Source: Candidatus Aminicenantota bacterium (GTDB lineage: Bacteria; Acidobacteriota; Aminicenantia; UBA2199). From it: a DNA stretch of 21,374 nt. The notes under the pieces are model-generated. The model saw nothing but the letters and a program-made list of their open reading frames with translations, did not search any database and was not told the DNA's origin. The stretch spans positions 3,282 to 24,655 of the forward strand of contig JAHELQ010000013.1 in the NCBI GenBank assembly GCA_024644125.1, given 5' to 3'. Shown here piece by piece: positions 1-7,809 of the stretch; within the stretch, counting starts at the first letter, position 1; every line of letters begins with the position of its first letter. Both the position numbers and the translations under genes were made by a program.

Positions 1-182
1 GCTCCAATTCCGAAGTGTGCATGCAGTGCATCTTCAACCTGGATATCGAAACGCCGGCCCCAAAATGCAAAGGAATGATGAGCGACACTCAGCTCTCGAA
101 GCTCCTTTCGTCCCAGATCTCATACATCGAAGACAATCCCCTGGTCTATACCAAAATCATCAAAGAGGTCATCATTGAATAA
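1..182 (+). CDS. C-terminal end of a probable radical-SAM peptide maturase (partial, 5' end outside window)
   Basis: Reading from base 3, an open frame of 59 codons ends at TAA 180-182. It holds a Cys pattern of the form C-x2-C then C about 15 residues later (CMQC ... PKCKG), followed by a helical tail ending in ...NPLVYTKIIKEVIIE. Such a late Cys group fits the auxiliary iron-sulfur (SPASM-type) end of peptide-modifying radical-SAM enzymes. The gene is overlapped by 8 bases by a second SPASM-type gene, which in known systems of the GG-Bacteroidales type sits next to the true maturase. The catalytic CX3CX2C region lies upstream of the window, so the enzyme class rests on this short tail and on context. 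It could be another SPASM protein. Confidence 0.55.
   Translation, partial: SNSEVCMQCIFNLDIETPAPKCKGMMSDTQLSKLLSSQISYIEDNPLVYTKIIKEVIIE
164..169 (+). promoter_or_regulatory. Ribosome-binding site supporting a TTG start at 175
   Basis: AGAGGT lies 5 bases before TTG 175-177 and inside the end of the preceding gene. It favours TTG 175 over the later in-frame TTG at 184, and means the two radical-SAM-type genes are translationally coupled. Confidence 0.6.
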
Positions 183-1470
183 ATTGAACAAACCGCAAAG
201 TCAAACCAAATACTGGTTCTATCTGGACAACTATGTGTACGTAGTTTGGAAGAAAGATTCGGCGCTTCTTTACAATCCCCTGACTGGACACATGCAAGAA
301 TACATCGCTGAACCGGAAATCGTCAAACTTCTCAAGCGCCTCCACCACCCCCGCAACCTGCTGGTGATTCCCCTATCGTCGAAAGATATGGAAAATCCAG
401 CTCTCGCCCGATTGGTACAGGATGCCCGCCGCCACTTCATGGGAGACATAGTAGAGCAGCGGCGCTCAAACGGCCGGCCGGTGCAGATGCAACCGATATT
501 GAAAGTGCGTCGGGACGCCGACAAAATGAAGCGGGAAGCGACGCGATCGGTGGGAGAGGAGATGATGAAATACATCAACGAGCTAAACCTCTACCTCACC
601 AACTCATGCCCGCAGTCCTGCGCCATGTGCGACAGCGCCTACCGGCAATTTCTCTGCTGCGCCAAACACCCCAACCCCAACATCCAACAGCACCTGTCCC
701 CCATTCACATTGAATATGTGCTCGACCATCTATCGCGTGGAAATCTGGATACAATAAATTTTTTGGGAGGAAACCCACTTGACTACAACCATTGGCGCCA
801 GTTGAACGTTTTGCTGGACGGCCGGGAAATCAAGAAGGTATTGATTTGCCACTACAAGAATCTCACCGCGCGCGCAAAAGACCTCAAAACTATTTTCGAC
901 CAAACCTGGCGCTTAGAAGTGCTTGTCGATTTTTCGCAGAACGACGGCGTTTTTTTGCAAACCGCCTACAAGATTCAAGAAATGAGAGTCCCGTACTCCG
1001 TACACTTCATCGTGAAAAGCGAAGCGGAATTCGAAAGAGCGGGGGCTCTGAGCGAAAAGCTTAACCATACGGAAATACAATATCATCCCTTTTATGACGG
1101 CACAAACGAAGACTTTTTCCGCAAAGGAGTTTTTATCGACCGGCAGACCCTGGGGAATTCACGACCAACCAACCGGGACATTTACGCCCGGCGGGCCGTC
1201 AATCCCCTGCACTTCGGCAACCTCACAATATTCGCCAACGGCCATGTGCACGCCAATGTGAACGCCGGGCGATTGGGAATTCTGGGGCGGGATTCCCTGT
1301 ACGACATGGTGTTCAAAGAAATGCACCGCGGTACCTCCTGGCGACGGACGCGACTCAAGGTCGCTCCCTGCCGGGAATGCCTCTACAACGCCCTATGCCC
1401 GCCTCTATCCAATTACGAATACACCTTCGGCCGAAACAACCTCTGCGACATCTACGAGGCCTACCCGTAG
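175..1470 (+). CDS. SPASM-domain 'pseudo-rSAM' type protein of a RiPP maturation locus
   Basis: A 431-residue protein starting at TTG with a good ribosome-binding site. Residues about 13-95 look like a PqqD-like peptide-recognition fold (WFYLDNYVYVVWKKDSALLYNPLTG core in short strands, then helices). The middle has a radical-SAM-like half barrel: C145-x3-C149-x2-C152 (NSCPQSCAMC), a C161-C162 pair, and GGN at 198-200 where classical enzymes have GGE. The C-terminus is SPASM-like with C399, C402, C408 and C424, in the context CRECLYNALCPP ... GRNNLC, which I recognise from the TIGR04150-type family called pseudo-rSAM/SPASM, GG-Bacteroidales system. Members accompany a radical-SAM maturase and short GG-leader precursors. 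Here the full CX3CX2C motif is kept, so loss of catalysis should not be assumed. Likely role: modifying, or helping a partner modify, a ribosomal peptide. Family call fairly sure; activity unknown. Confidence 0.75.
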   Translation: MNKLNKPQSQTKYWFYLDNYVYVVWKKDSALLYNPLTGHMQEYIAEPEIVKLLKRLHHPRNLLVIPLSSKDMENPALARLVQDARRHFMGDIVEQRRSNGRPVQMQPILKVRRDADKMKREATRSVGEEMMKYINELNLYLTNSCPQSCAMCDSAYRQFLCCAKHPNPNIQQHLSPIHIEYVLDHLSRGNLDTINFLGGNPLDYNHWRQLNVLLDGREIKKVLICHYKNLTARAKDLKTIFDQTWRLEVLVDFSQNDGVFLQTAYKIQEMRVPYSVHFIVKSEAEFERAGALSEKLNHTEIQYHPFYDGTNEDFFRKGVFIDRQTLGNSRPTNRDIYARRAVNPLHFGNLTIFANGHVHANVNAGRLGILGRDSLYDMVFKEMHRGTSWRRTRLKVAPCRECLYNALCPPLSNYEYTFGRNNLCDIYEAYP

Positions 1471-1493
1471 GGCGGTCGGGAAAACAAAAGGTA

Positions 1494-1514
1494 TACTCGC
1501 GTCATATGCGAGTA
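1494..1514 (+). repeat. Perfect 7-bp inverted repeat between two transcription units
   Basis: TACTCGC (1494-1500) and GCGAGTA (1508-1514) are perfect inverted arms around a 7-base centre. No T-run follows directly, so it is a poor intrinsic terminator. It ends 5 bases before the -35 box of the receiver gene, where a regulator could bind; both roles are inference. Confidence 0.5.
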
Positions 1515-1519
1515 AAGGG

Positions 1520-1548
1520 TTGCATTTTAACACGTTTTTTATTAATAT
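1520..1548 (+). promoter_or_regulatory. Candidate sigma70 promoter of the receiver-S55-propeller operon
   Basis: TTGCAT (1520-1525), a 17-base spacer, then TAATAT (1543-1548). The expected transcription start, 6-7 bases after the -10 box, falls at about 1554-1555, which is the ATG of the receiver gene. There is no Shine-Dalgarno sequence between 1541 and 1554 (ATTAATATAATTCA), so the message may be leaderless. Confidence 0.5.
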
Positions 1549-1554
1549 AATTCA

Positions 1555-1920
1555 ATGGAAGAAAAAAAAGTATTAGTAATAGACGACGAAGATTTTATCA
1601 GGGAATTAATCTGTGACTTTTTAGAGTTCGAGGGTATCGCATGCGATGAAGCGGAGAACTCCCAGCAGGCTCTAAGTTTACTCTCCAATAACGATTATGC
1701 GCTCATCTTATTGGATCGCCACCTTCAGCATCAGGAGGCCGGAGAAATAACGGCGGAAATAAAAAAGATCAACGACGAAATACCCATCGTCATTCTCACC
1801 GGCGACCACCTTTGCAACGATGAATACCTCGATAGTATCGGGGCTAACGGCGTTATTTTCAAACCCTTTAAGGTAGATGAATTCATGCAAAAAATCAAGC
1901 TTTTCCTGGAGAATAAATGA
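1555..1920 (+). CDS. Stand-alone receiver-domain response regulator (CheY-like)
   Basis: A 121-residue single receiver domain with no output domain. The expected residues are present: acidic pocket D10-D11, phosphoacceptor D54 (ALILLDRHL), T82 in IVILTGD, and K103 in FKPF. The length matches a lone receiver. It accepts phosphate from an unidentified histidine kinase, or relays it, and must act by protein contact. Its stop codon overlaps the ATG of the S55-domain gene (ATGA, 1917-1920), so the two are translationally coupled. A promoter-like sequence ends 6 bases before its ATG and no ribosome-binding site is seen. No kinase gene is in the window. The domain call is secure; what it controls is unknown. 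Confidence 0.9.
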   Translation: MEEKKVLVIDDEDFIRELICDFLEFEGIACDEAENSQQALSLLSNNDYALILLDRHLQHQEAGEITAEIKKINDEIPIVILTGDHLCNDEYLDSIGANGVIFKPFKVDEFMQKIKLFLENK

Positions 1921-3686
1921 AAAAAAACCTTTTAGCCTGGTTCATCATTTCCTTTTGTGCCTTGAGTATGTTCCCGGCGGAGATCATGAAACTATCAGAA
2001 ATCCGTGCCGGAATGGAAGGAACAGGCAAAACGATTTTTAAGGGTACAAAAATAGAAACCTTTACGTTCAAGGTACTGGGATTCATCGAAAAATTCGCTC
2101 CCGACAAAGACCTCATTATCGTGGAATTAAACGCCCCCGAATTGGAAGGGGGCGGAGTCATCGCAGGTATGAGCGGAAGCCCGGTATATATAGATGGGAA
2201 AATAATCGGAGCCGTCAGCTACGGTTTTTCGTTTTCCCGCAAACCGATTGCCGGGGTTACACCCATCGAAAACATTCTGGAAACGTCCGACTACAACCAG
2301 ATGGCTTATTCCATAGATATCTCGAACATCAAAGTGGAGTTCGATCCTCAGAGTAACAAAAACATTGCGGAACTGATCCAGACAGAATTGGGACGGAGGA
2401 TAAATTTTTCCCATCGCGAAGGAGTTCAACCCATCAAGCTGATCGGCTCCAACAAAGGAATGAATCCCGCAGCCCTCGCTTACCTCGAACCGGTATTCAC
2501 ACCGATCGGCAGCGTGAAAGTTTCCCAGGATTTGACCAAACCCAATGTGGACCAGAAATTGTTCCAGATCGAACCGGCCGACGCGGCGGCGATCCCCCTC
2601 ATACGGGGAGACTTCGAGTACTCGGCCTCCGGCACAGTCAGTTACGTGGATGGAAACAAAGTTTACCTCTTCGGGCATCCCTTCTTCAACCTGGGAACAG
2701 TGGATTTCCCGCTTCACAAAGCCGAGGTGGTGTCGGTGGTGCCGTCATTCGAAAGCTCCTTCCGGCTGACCGCGTCCAAAAACATGATCGGCTCGGTGGT
2801 GCAAGACCGCTTCAGCGCCATTCAGGGAGAATTGGGCATCGTGCCATATATGATTCCCATGAAAGTCTTCCTCAAAAACCGCAACCGGAAGTTCGAAATC
2901 GAAATGGTCAACCATCCGCTCCTAACGCCGGCGCTGTCAGCGATATCGATCGAAAACATCTTCATCTCCGAATTCCAGCAAGTGGGCTTCAATTCTATCA
3001 CAGTGGACGCCAAGATCTTCATTGAAAACGAACAAAACATCGTTATAAGCGACATGTTCAGCGGCACCAGCGCATTCGGGGATTTCTCCAACCTCCTTCT
3101 CGCTGTCAATTTTTTTCTAATGAACAACAAAGAGAAGAGGATAAAAATTCAGAAAATGGATTTTGAAATCAGCGGCTCCGAGCTAGTCAAACGGACAAAC
3201 CTGGAAAATGTGATCATCAATAAAAACGCCTTTAATCCAGGCGAAATCATCAATGTAAAATTATTTTTCAACAACGAGCGGGGCAATCTGGTGACCGACG
3301 AGGTCCAACTCAAAGCCCCCAACATGAAACCCGGCTCCACCTTTTATCTCATGGCGGCTGACAAAGACGAAATGGCCAGGTTCGACTCCAAGAATATCAA
3401 AAGCAACTATTTCCCGATCAAACTGAATAACCTGATTCGCGCCATCAACAACCTGCGCAAAAACAACCGGGTCTATTTCAAGTTATTGGCTCCGGCCGAA
3501 GGTTTGTTCATCAACGGCTACGAATATTCGAACCTTCCCCTCAGCATGCGGGACGTGTTCATCTACAACTCCACATCCGGAGTGGAATCGGAAATCAAAT
3601 ATTCCACCCTGATGGAATACCAAATGGAGGTTCCAGCGGTCGTAACCGGGAAAAAACTGTTCAAACTAAAAATAAAGGAGAAATAA
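1917..3686 (+). CDS. Secreted SpoIVB/S55 peptidase-domain protein
   Basis: A 589-residue protein with an N-terminal signal peptide (residues 1 to about 20, K-rich then hydrophobic, ending near FPAE), hence outside the inner membrane. Residues about 30-125 match the S55 peptidase region of SpoIVB: GMSGSP at 84-89, with S86 in the nucleophile position, then a VYIDGKIIGAVSYG stretch. A second S55-like part follows at about 240-330: FGH at 252-254 (H254 the candidate catalytic His), later IGSVVQDRFSAIQGELGIVP. In Bacillus SpoIVB the His segment comes before the Ser segment; here the order is reversed. No PDZ domain is apparent. The last 200 residues look like beta-sandwich. GGAG (1908-1911) precedes the ATG. 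It may be a serine peptidase or a substrate-binding relative; the partners are the preceding receiver and the following propeller. Confidence 0.8.
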   Translation: MKKNLLAWFIISFCALSMFPAEIMKLSEIRAGMEGTGKTIFKGTKIETFTFKVLGFIEKFAPDKDLIIVELNAPELEGGGVIAGMSGSPVYIDGKIIGAVSYGFSFSRKPIAGVTPIENILETSDYNQMAYSIDISNIKVEFDPQSNKNIAELIQTELGRRINFSHREGVQPIKLIGSNKGMNPAALAYLEPVFTPIGSVKVSQDLTKPNVDQKLFQIEPADAAAIPLIRGDFEYSASGTVSYVDGNKVYLFGHPFFNLGTVDFPLHKAEVVSVVPSFESSFRLTASKNMIGSVVQDRFSAIQGELGIVPYMIPMKVFLKNRNRKFEIEMVNHPLLTPALSAISIENIFISEFQQVGFNSITVDAKIFIENEQNIVISDMFSGTSAFGDFSNLLLAVNFFLMNNKEKRIKIQKMDFEISGSELVKRTNLENVIINKNAFNPGEIINVKLFFNNERGNLVTDEVQLKAPNMKPGSTFYLMAADKDEMARFDSKNIKSNYFPIKLNNLIRAINNLRKNNRVYFKLLAPAEGLFINGYEYSNLPLSMRDVFIYNSTSGVESEIKYSTLMEYQMEVPAVVTGKKLFKLKIKEK

Positions 3687-3693
3687 GAACCTT

Positions 3694-5724
3694 ATGATAA
3701 AACAAATCATTGTATTTTTGCTCGCGATAGTATTGGTGTGCAATCTATTTCCCGTTGAGGTCAAAAAAATAGAAGTAAAAAACTACCAGGACTTCCAAAA
3801 AGGGGAATTCGACGCCACCAACATCGATGGTATGGGAAGACTGTTTATCGGCCCGCAGGTCAAGATGATTCAGGGACCGGCCAGCGAATACTATTTATCC
3901 CTCGAATTCGCAAAAAACGGTGATCTTCTTTTGGGTACCGGGCACAAGGCCGCGGTTTACCGTATCAAGCCCCTAACCGGCGAAGCCGAGGAGATCTTCA
4001 CTTCACCGGAACTGGATGTGTACGCGTTATTGGCCAGACCAAACAACGACATCTACGTAGGTACCTCCCCAAACGGAAAAATCTATAAAATCGGAAAAGA
4101 TAAAAAAGTCGAAGAGATAGCAGATTTCGACGAAAAAATCATCTGGGATATGGTCGAGGACCGGCAGGGCAACATCATATGCGCGGTGGGCAACAATGGC
4201 GGCATCTACCAGATCAAAGCTCCCGGGGAAGCGACAAACATTTTCCAATCGGAAGACGCCCATATTGTCAGTCTATGCATTGGCAAAGACAATTCGATAT
4301 TGGCCGGCAGCGGCGACCGGGGCATCTTGTATAAAATCGAGAACCGGAAAGTGGATGTGCTGTTCGACGCCCCATTCGAAGAGATCAAAGGCATCGCGGA
4401 AGATCCGGATGGCAATATCTACTTCTCCGCCTCCCGAGGCGTACGCTCCCAGGGAGACCCCCCGAGGGAACGGATCGAACCTTCCTTCAACGGAGAAAAA
4501 GGAGACAAAAAAACCGCCACCAAAGAAAAATGCGCACTGTACCGCCGCTCCACCAATGGAGCCGTGGAGATGATCTGGTCCTCAAAAACCGAATACATCT
4601 ATTCCATCCACTACGACCAAACCTCCAAATGCATTATTGCCGGAACCGGAAATGGCGGACGGATTTATAAAATCGAAAAAGACGGTAGTTTTTCGCTTCT
4701 TTTCGAAAGCGAATCGGCTCAGGTATTCAAAATCAAAGGCAATGAAAGCGGAATCACATTCATCACCAACAACACAGCTTCGATCAATCAGATTCAGGAG
4801 ACGTTGAATCCCAGAGGTTCCTATCTTTCAAAAATTTTCGACCTCAAAGTACCCTCCCGCTTCGGCCGTTTATACTGGGATGCGGAACAGGAAGCCGGCA
4901 CACTGGTTCAATTTTTCACCAGAGTCGGCAACTCGAACATCTCCGACAAGACCTGGACCGAATGGTCTCCACCCTATACAGATCCGGCGAACTCACTCAT
5001 CGGGCTGAACGGTTACCGGTACATCCAATTTAAAGTAGTACTGAACTCTTCCAACACCGGTAAATCTCCTTTATTGAACTATTTCACCTCCTATTACATC
5101 CAGGCGAACCTCACTCCTCAGGTGAAAAGTCTTACTGTCGGCCGTCCCGGAAATCCAGAACCCAAAACTGACCAAACCAAGGAGATAAAACCAAAAACCG
5201 GTTACTTGACGGCAGAGTGGTCGGCAAACGATCCGAACGGCGATACATTGAAGTACGATGTATTTCTGCGCAAAACCAGTGACAAAAACTGGATCGCCTT
5301 CAAACAGGATTTCACTGAATCCAAATGCCAGATTCCCACAGAGATGTATGAAGACGGAAAATACATATTGAAAATCGTCGCCGACGACAGTCTGAGCAAC
5401 CCACCATCGGATTACAGAAGCCACGCCATGATTTCCCAATCGTTTTCAATCGACTCCACAGCTCCCGTCTTGAATGACTACTCGGTACAAAACAACCAGA
5501 TGACTTTCACTGTGAGCGACAACATATCCATCATCAAAAACGTATTGTACTCCTTTGACGGAAAACTATGGTACCCGTTGGCGCCGTCGGATATGATCTC
5601 CGATTCCACCGCCGAGAATTTCAAAGTGAACGTGAGCCAACTCCCCCGCCAGAATAAAAATATTATATTCTTGAAATTAATTGACGAATACGACAACACC
5701 AAAGTATACCAAAAGGAATTGTGA
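3694..5724 (+). CDS. Secreted beta-propeller protein with C-terminal beta-sandwich domains, function unknown
   Basis: A 676-residue protein with a signal peptide (residues 1 to about 20). There is no proper lipobox (LVC has Val at -1). Residues about 65-365 form a propeller of about six blades, shown by a recurring G-x-G/S...G-x-I-Y-K-I strand motif at 81-91, 123-133, 165-174, 205-215 and 317-327. One blade is interrupted at about 248-279 by a polar, charged, low-complexity insert. Residues about 380-470 look like a beta-sandwich (WTEWSPPY, YRYIQFKVVL), followed by a fibronectin-III-like domain around 503-570 and a final Ig-like segment. It starts 7 bases after the S55 gene, with AAGGAG inside that gene's end. 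It may be a periplasmic or surface partner of the S55 protein. I do not recognise a named family. Confidence 0.75.
   Translation: MIKQIIVFLLAIVLVCNLFPVEVKKIEVKNYQDFQKGEFDATNIDGMGRLFIGPQVKMIQGPASEYYLSLEFAKNGDLLLGTGHKAAVYRIKPLTGEAEEIFTSPELDVYALLARPNNDIYVGTSPNGKIYKIGKDKKVEEIADFDEKIIWDMVEDRQGNIICAVGNNGGIYQIKAPGEATNIFQSEDAHIVSLCIGKDNSILAGSGDRGILYKIENRKVDVLFDAPFEEIKGIAEDPDGNIYFSASRGVRSQGDPPRERIEPSFNGEKGDKKTATKEKCALYRRSTNGAVEMIWSSKTEYIYSIHYDQTSKCIIAGTGNGGRIYKIEKDGSFSLLFESESAQVFKIKGNESGITFITNNTASINQIQETLNPRGSYLSKIFDLKVPSRFGRLYWDAEQEAGTLVQFFTRVGNSNISDKTWTEWSPPYTDPANSLIGLNGYRYIQFKVVLNSSNTGKSPLLNYFTSYYIQANLTPQVKSLTVGRPGNPEPKTDQTKEIKPKTGYLTAEWSANDPNGDTLKYDVFLRKTSDKNWIAFKQDFTESKCQIPTEMYEDGKYILKIVADDSLSNPPSDYRSHAMISQSFSIDSTAPVLNDYSVQNNQMTFTVSDNISIIKNVLYSFDGKLWYPLAPSDMISDSTAENFKVNVSQLPRQNKNIIFLKLIDEYDNTKVYQKEL
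5681..5710 (+). promoter_or_regulatory. Weak candidate internal promoter ahead of sucC
   Basis: TTGACG (5681-5686), 18-base spacer, TATACC (5705-5710), inside the end of the propeller gene. It would start transcription near 5717, about 40 bases before sucC. It would let sucCD be expressed apart from the upstream genes. Only a sequence match; the -10 box is poor. Confidence 0.25.
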
Positions 5725-5756
5725 TTTTGAGTAATGGCAACTAAAGAGGTGATTGA

Positions 5757-6920
5757 ATGAAAATACACGAATATCAGGCAAAGGAACTGTTTAAAGAGTA
5801 CGGAGTACCAGTGCCCCGGGGAATTATGGCGGAGGAACTGGACAAAGCTATAGATGCGGCAGAAACACTGGGATACCCTTGTGTCATAAAAGCCCAGGTC
5901 CACGCCGGCGGTAGAGGAAAAGCCGGTGGTGTGAAACTGGCGAAAAGCCCGGAAGAGGCCCAAAAATTCTCGGGGGAAATCCTCGGCATGACGCTCATCA
6001 GTAAACAAACCGGCCCGGAAGGCAGATTAGTGCGAAAAATCCTCGTAGAAGAGGGCATGAATATTCAAAAGGAGCTTTATCTGGCCATCATCATTGACCG
6101 CGAAAGCGAAGTTCCCGTTATAATCGCGTCAACCGAAGGCGGAATGGAAATCGAAGAGGTCGCGGAAAAGAACCCCGAGCTTATCTTCACAGTAAAAGTA
6201 CACCCTGTTACCGGTCTCTCGGATTTCCACATCCGTAATTTGGCGTTCAACCTGAATCTTACCAAACCTCAAATGAAAAATTTTAGCAATCTGGTACGGG
6301 GACTGTACGCCCTGTTTTTGGAAGAGGACGCCTCCCTTGTGGAAATCAACCCACTGGTGATCACCGACAAAGACGAAATAATAGCATTGGACGGCAAAAT
6401 CAATTTCGACGACAACGGACTCATGCGCCATCCCAAAATCGCTGCGCTGCGGGATATCCATGAAGAAGAGCCTCTGGAAGTGGAAGCGTCGAAATTCGAT
6501 CTGAATTATATAAAACTGGATGGCAACATCGGCTGCATGGTAAATGGAGCGGGCCTGGCAATGGCCACAATGGACATATTGAAATATTTCGGTGGAGAAC
6601 CCGCCAACTTTTTGGACGTCGGCGGCGGCACATCGGAAGAGCGTGTCAAAGAGGCTTTTAAAATTCTACTGGCCGACCCGAACGTCAAAGCCGTGTTCGT
6701 GAACATTTTCGGCGGTATCGTTCGCACCGACCTGGTGGCCCGCGGCATAGTCAACGCGGTAAAAAATATCCAATTGAATGTGCCCATCGTCATCCGCCTG
6801 GTGGGCACGAATGAATTGGAAGGCCGGCGGATCATCGCTGAATCGGGCATCGATTTCGTCTCGGAATTGGATCTGCGAACTGCCGCTGAAAAGGCAGTGA
6901 CACTGGCAAAAGGGGTATAA
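5757..6920 (+). CDS. sucC: Succinyl-CoA ligase (ADP-forming) subunit beta
   Basis: A 387-residue protein, almost the length of the E. coli subunit (388). It starts MKIHEYQAKELFKEYGV, typical of SucC, followed by an ATP-grasp domain (VIKAQVHAGGRGKAGGV at about 44-60, EINPL near 198). The C-terminal part has NGAGLAMATMDI, DVGGG and NIFGGI, the CoA-ligase fold that meets the alpha subunit. With SucD it converts succinyl-CoA, ADP or GDP and phosphate to succinate, nucleoside triphosphate and CoA in the citric acid cycle. AGAGGTGA (5745-5752) lies 4 bases before the ATG. Only one base separates it from sucD. Confidence 0.97.
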   Translation: MKIHEYQAKELFKEYGVPVPRGIMAEELDKAIDAAETLGYPCVIKAQVHAGGRGKAGGVKLAKSPEEAQKFSGEILGMTLISKQTGPEGRLVRKILVEEGMNIQKELYLAIIIDRESEVPVIIASTEGGMEIEEVAEKNPELIFTVKVHPVTGLSDFHIRNLAFNLNLTKPQMKNFSNLVRGLYALFLEEDASLVEINPLVITDKDEIIALDGKINFDDNGLMRHPKIAALRDIHEEEPLEVEASKFDLNYIKLDGNIGCMVNGAGLAMATMDILKYFGGEPANFLDVGGGTSEERVKEAFKILLADPNVKAVFVNIFGGIVRTDLVARGIVNAVKNIQLNVPIVIRLVGTNELEGRRIIAESGIDFVSELDLRTAAEKAVTLAKGV

Positions 6921-6921
6921 C

Positions 6922-7809
6922 ATGGCAATTCTGTTAAATAAAGATTCTAGAGTCATTGTTCAGGGATTTACCGGCAAAGAGGGATCGTTTCACGCCGCGT
7001 TAATGATCGAATACGGCACCAATGTCGTCGGCGGAGTGACGCCGGGCAAAGGCGGGACCACCCATCTGGATCGCCCGGTATTCAATACCGTGGAGGAAGC
7101 GGTGAAAAAAGAGGGAGCCAATGTTTCGGTTATTTTCGTTCCTGCCGCATTCGCCGCCGATGCGATCCTCGAATCCGCATCGGCTGGAGTCGAGCTTGTC
7201 ATCTGCATCACTGAAGGCGTACCCGTCCTCGATATGGTAAAAGTCAAAAATTTTTTGAATACCACCCGCACTCGGCTTGTCGGTCCAAACTGCCCCGGGG
7301 TTATCACCCCCGGAGAAGCGAAAGTGGGAATCATGCCTGCCCAGATCCATCAAAAAGGCAGTATCGGAGTGGTTTCCCGCTCCGGCACCCTTACCTACGC
7401 TGCGGTCAACCAGATCACAAAGTTGGGAATGGGACAATCCACATGCGTGGGTATCGGCGGCGATCCCATCATCGGAACCAATTTTATAGATGTACTCAAA
7501 CTGTTCAAAGACGATCCGCAAACCGAAGCTGTTGTCATGATCGGTGAAATTGGCGGCTCTATGGAAGAGCAGGCTGCCGCCTACATCGAGCGACACCTGG
7601 GAAAACCGGTGATTTCTTTTATTTCCGGCCAGACAGCTCCTCCCGGTAGGCGGATGGGCCACGCAGGCGCCATCATTTCCGGAGGTAAGGGAACCGCCAG
7701 TGAAAAAATGCGGATTCTCCGGGATTGTGGTATCACGGTTGTTGACAACCCTGCGGACATCGGCATCACAGTAAAAAAAGTTTTAGATGAAAAACGTCAG
7801 GAATTATGA
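6922..7809 (+). CDS. sucD: Succinyl-CoA ligase subunit alpha
   Basis: A 295-residue protein with the family's full length. The N-terminal CoA-binding Rossmann domain has VIVQGFTGKEGSFHA and later GVTPGKGG. The C-terminal ligase domain carries the phosphohistidine H247 in GHAGAI, matching His246 of E. coli, and the GPNCPGVITP and SRSGTLTYE-like (SRSGTLTYA) motifs. It forms the active enzyme with SucC. AGGGG (6911-6915) lies 6 bases before the ATG, inside sucC. Its stop overlaps the start of the FHA-GGDEF gene (ATGA at 7806-7809), which couples a central-metabolism enzyme to a signalling gene. Confidence 0.97.
   Translation: MAILLNKDSRVIVQGFTGKEGSFHAALMIEYGTNVVGGVTPGKGGTTHLDRPVFNTVEEAVKKEGANVSVIFVPAAFAADAILESASAGVELVICITEGVPVLDMVKVKNFLNTTRTRLVGPNCPGVITPGEAKVGIMPAQIHQKGSIGVVSRSGTLTYAAVNQITKLGMGQSTCVGIGGDPIIGTNFIDVLKLFKDDPQTEAVVMIGEIGGSMEEQAAAYIERHLGKPVISFISGQTAPPGRRMGHAGAIISGGKGTASEKMRILRDCGITVVDNPADIGITVKKVLDEKRQEL

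Noticed and set aside
1494..1540. Inverted repeat plus the T6 run at 1535-1540 as an intrinsic terminator for the pseudo-rSAM gene
   Set aside because: The T-run is 20 bases past the stem, within the promoter spacer, so it does not fit a Rho-independent terminator.
2127..2717. A 196-codon open frame on the minus strand opposite the S55-domain gene
   Set aside because: It is antisense to a gene with clear signal peptide and motifs, and shows no family motif of its own.
7000..7662. A 220-codon open frame on the minus strand opposite sucD
   Set aside because: sucD is certain from its catalytic motifs; the antisense frame is a codon-usage shadow.
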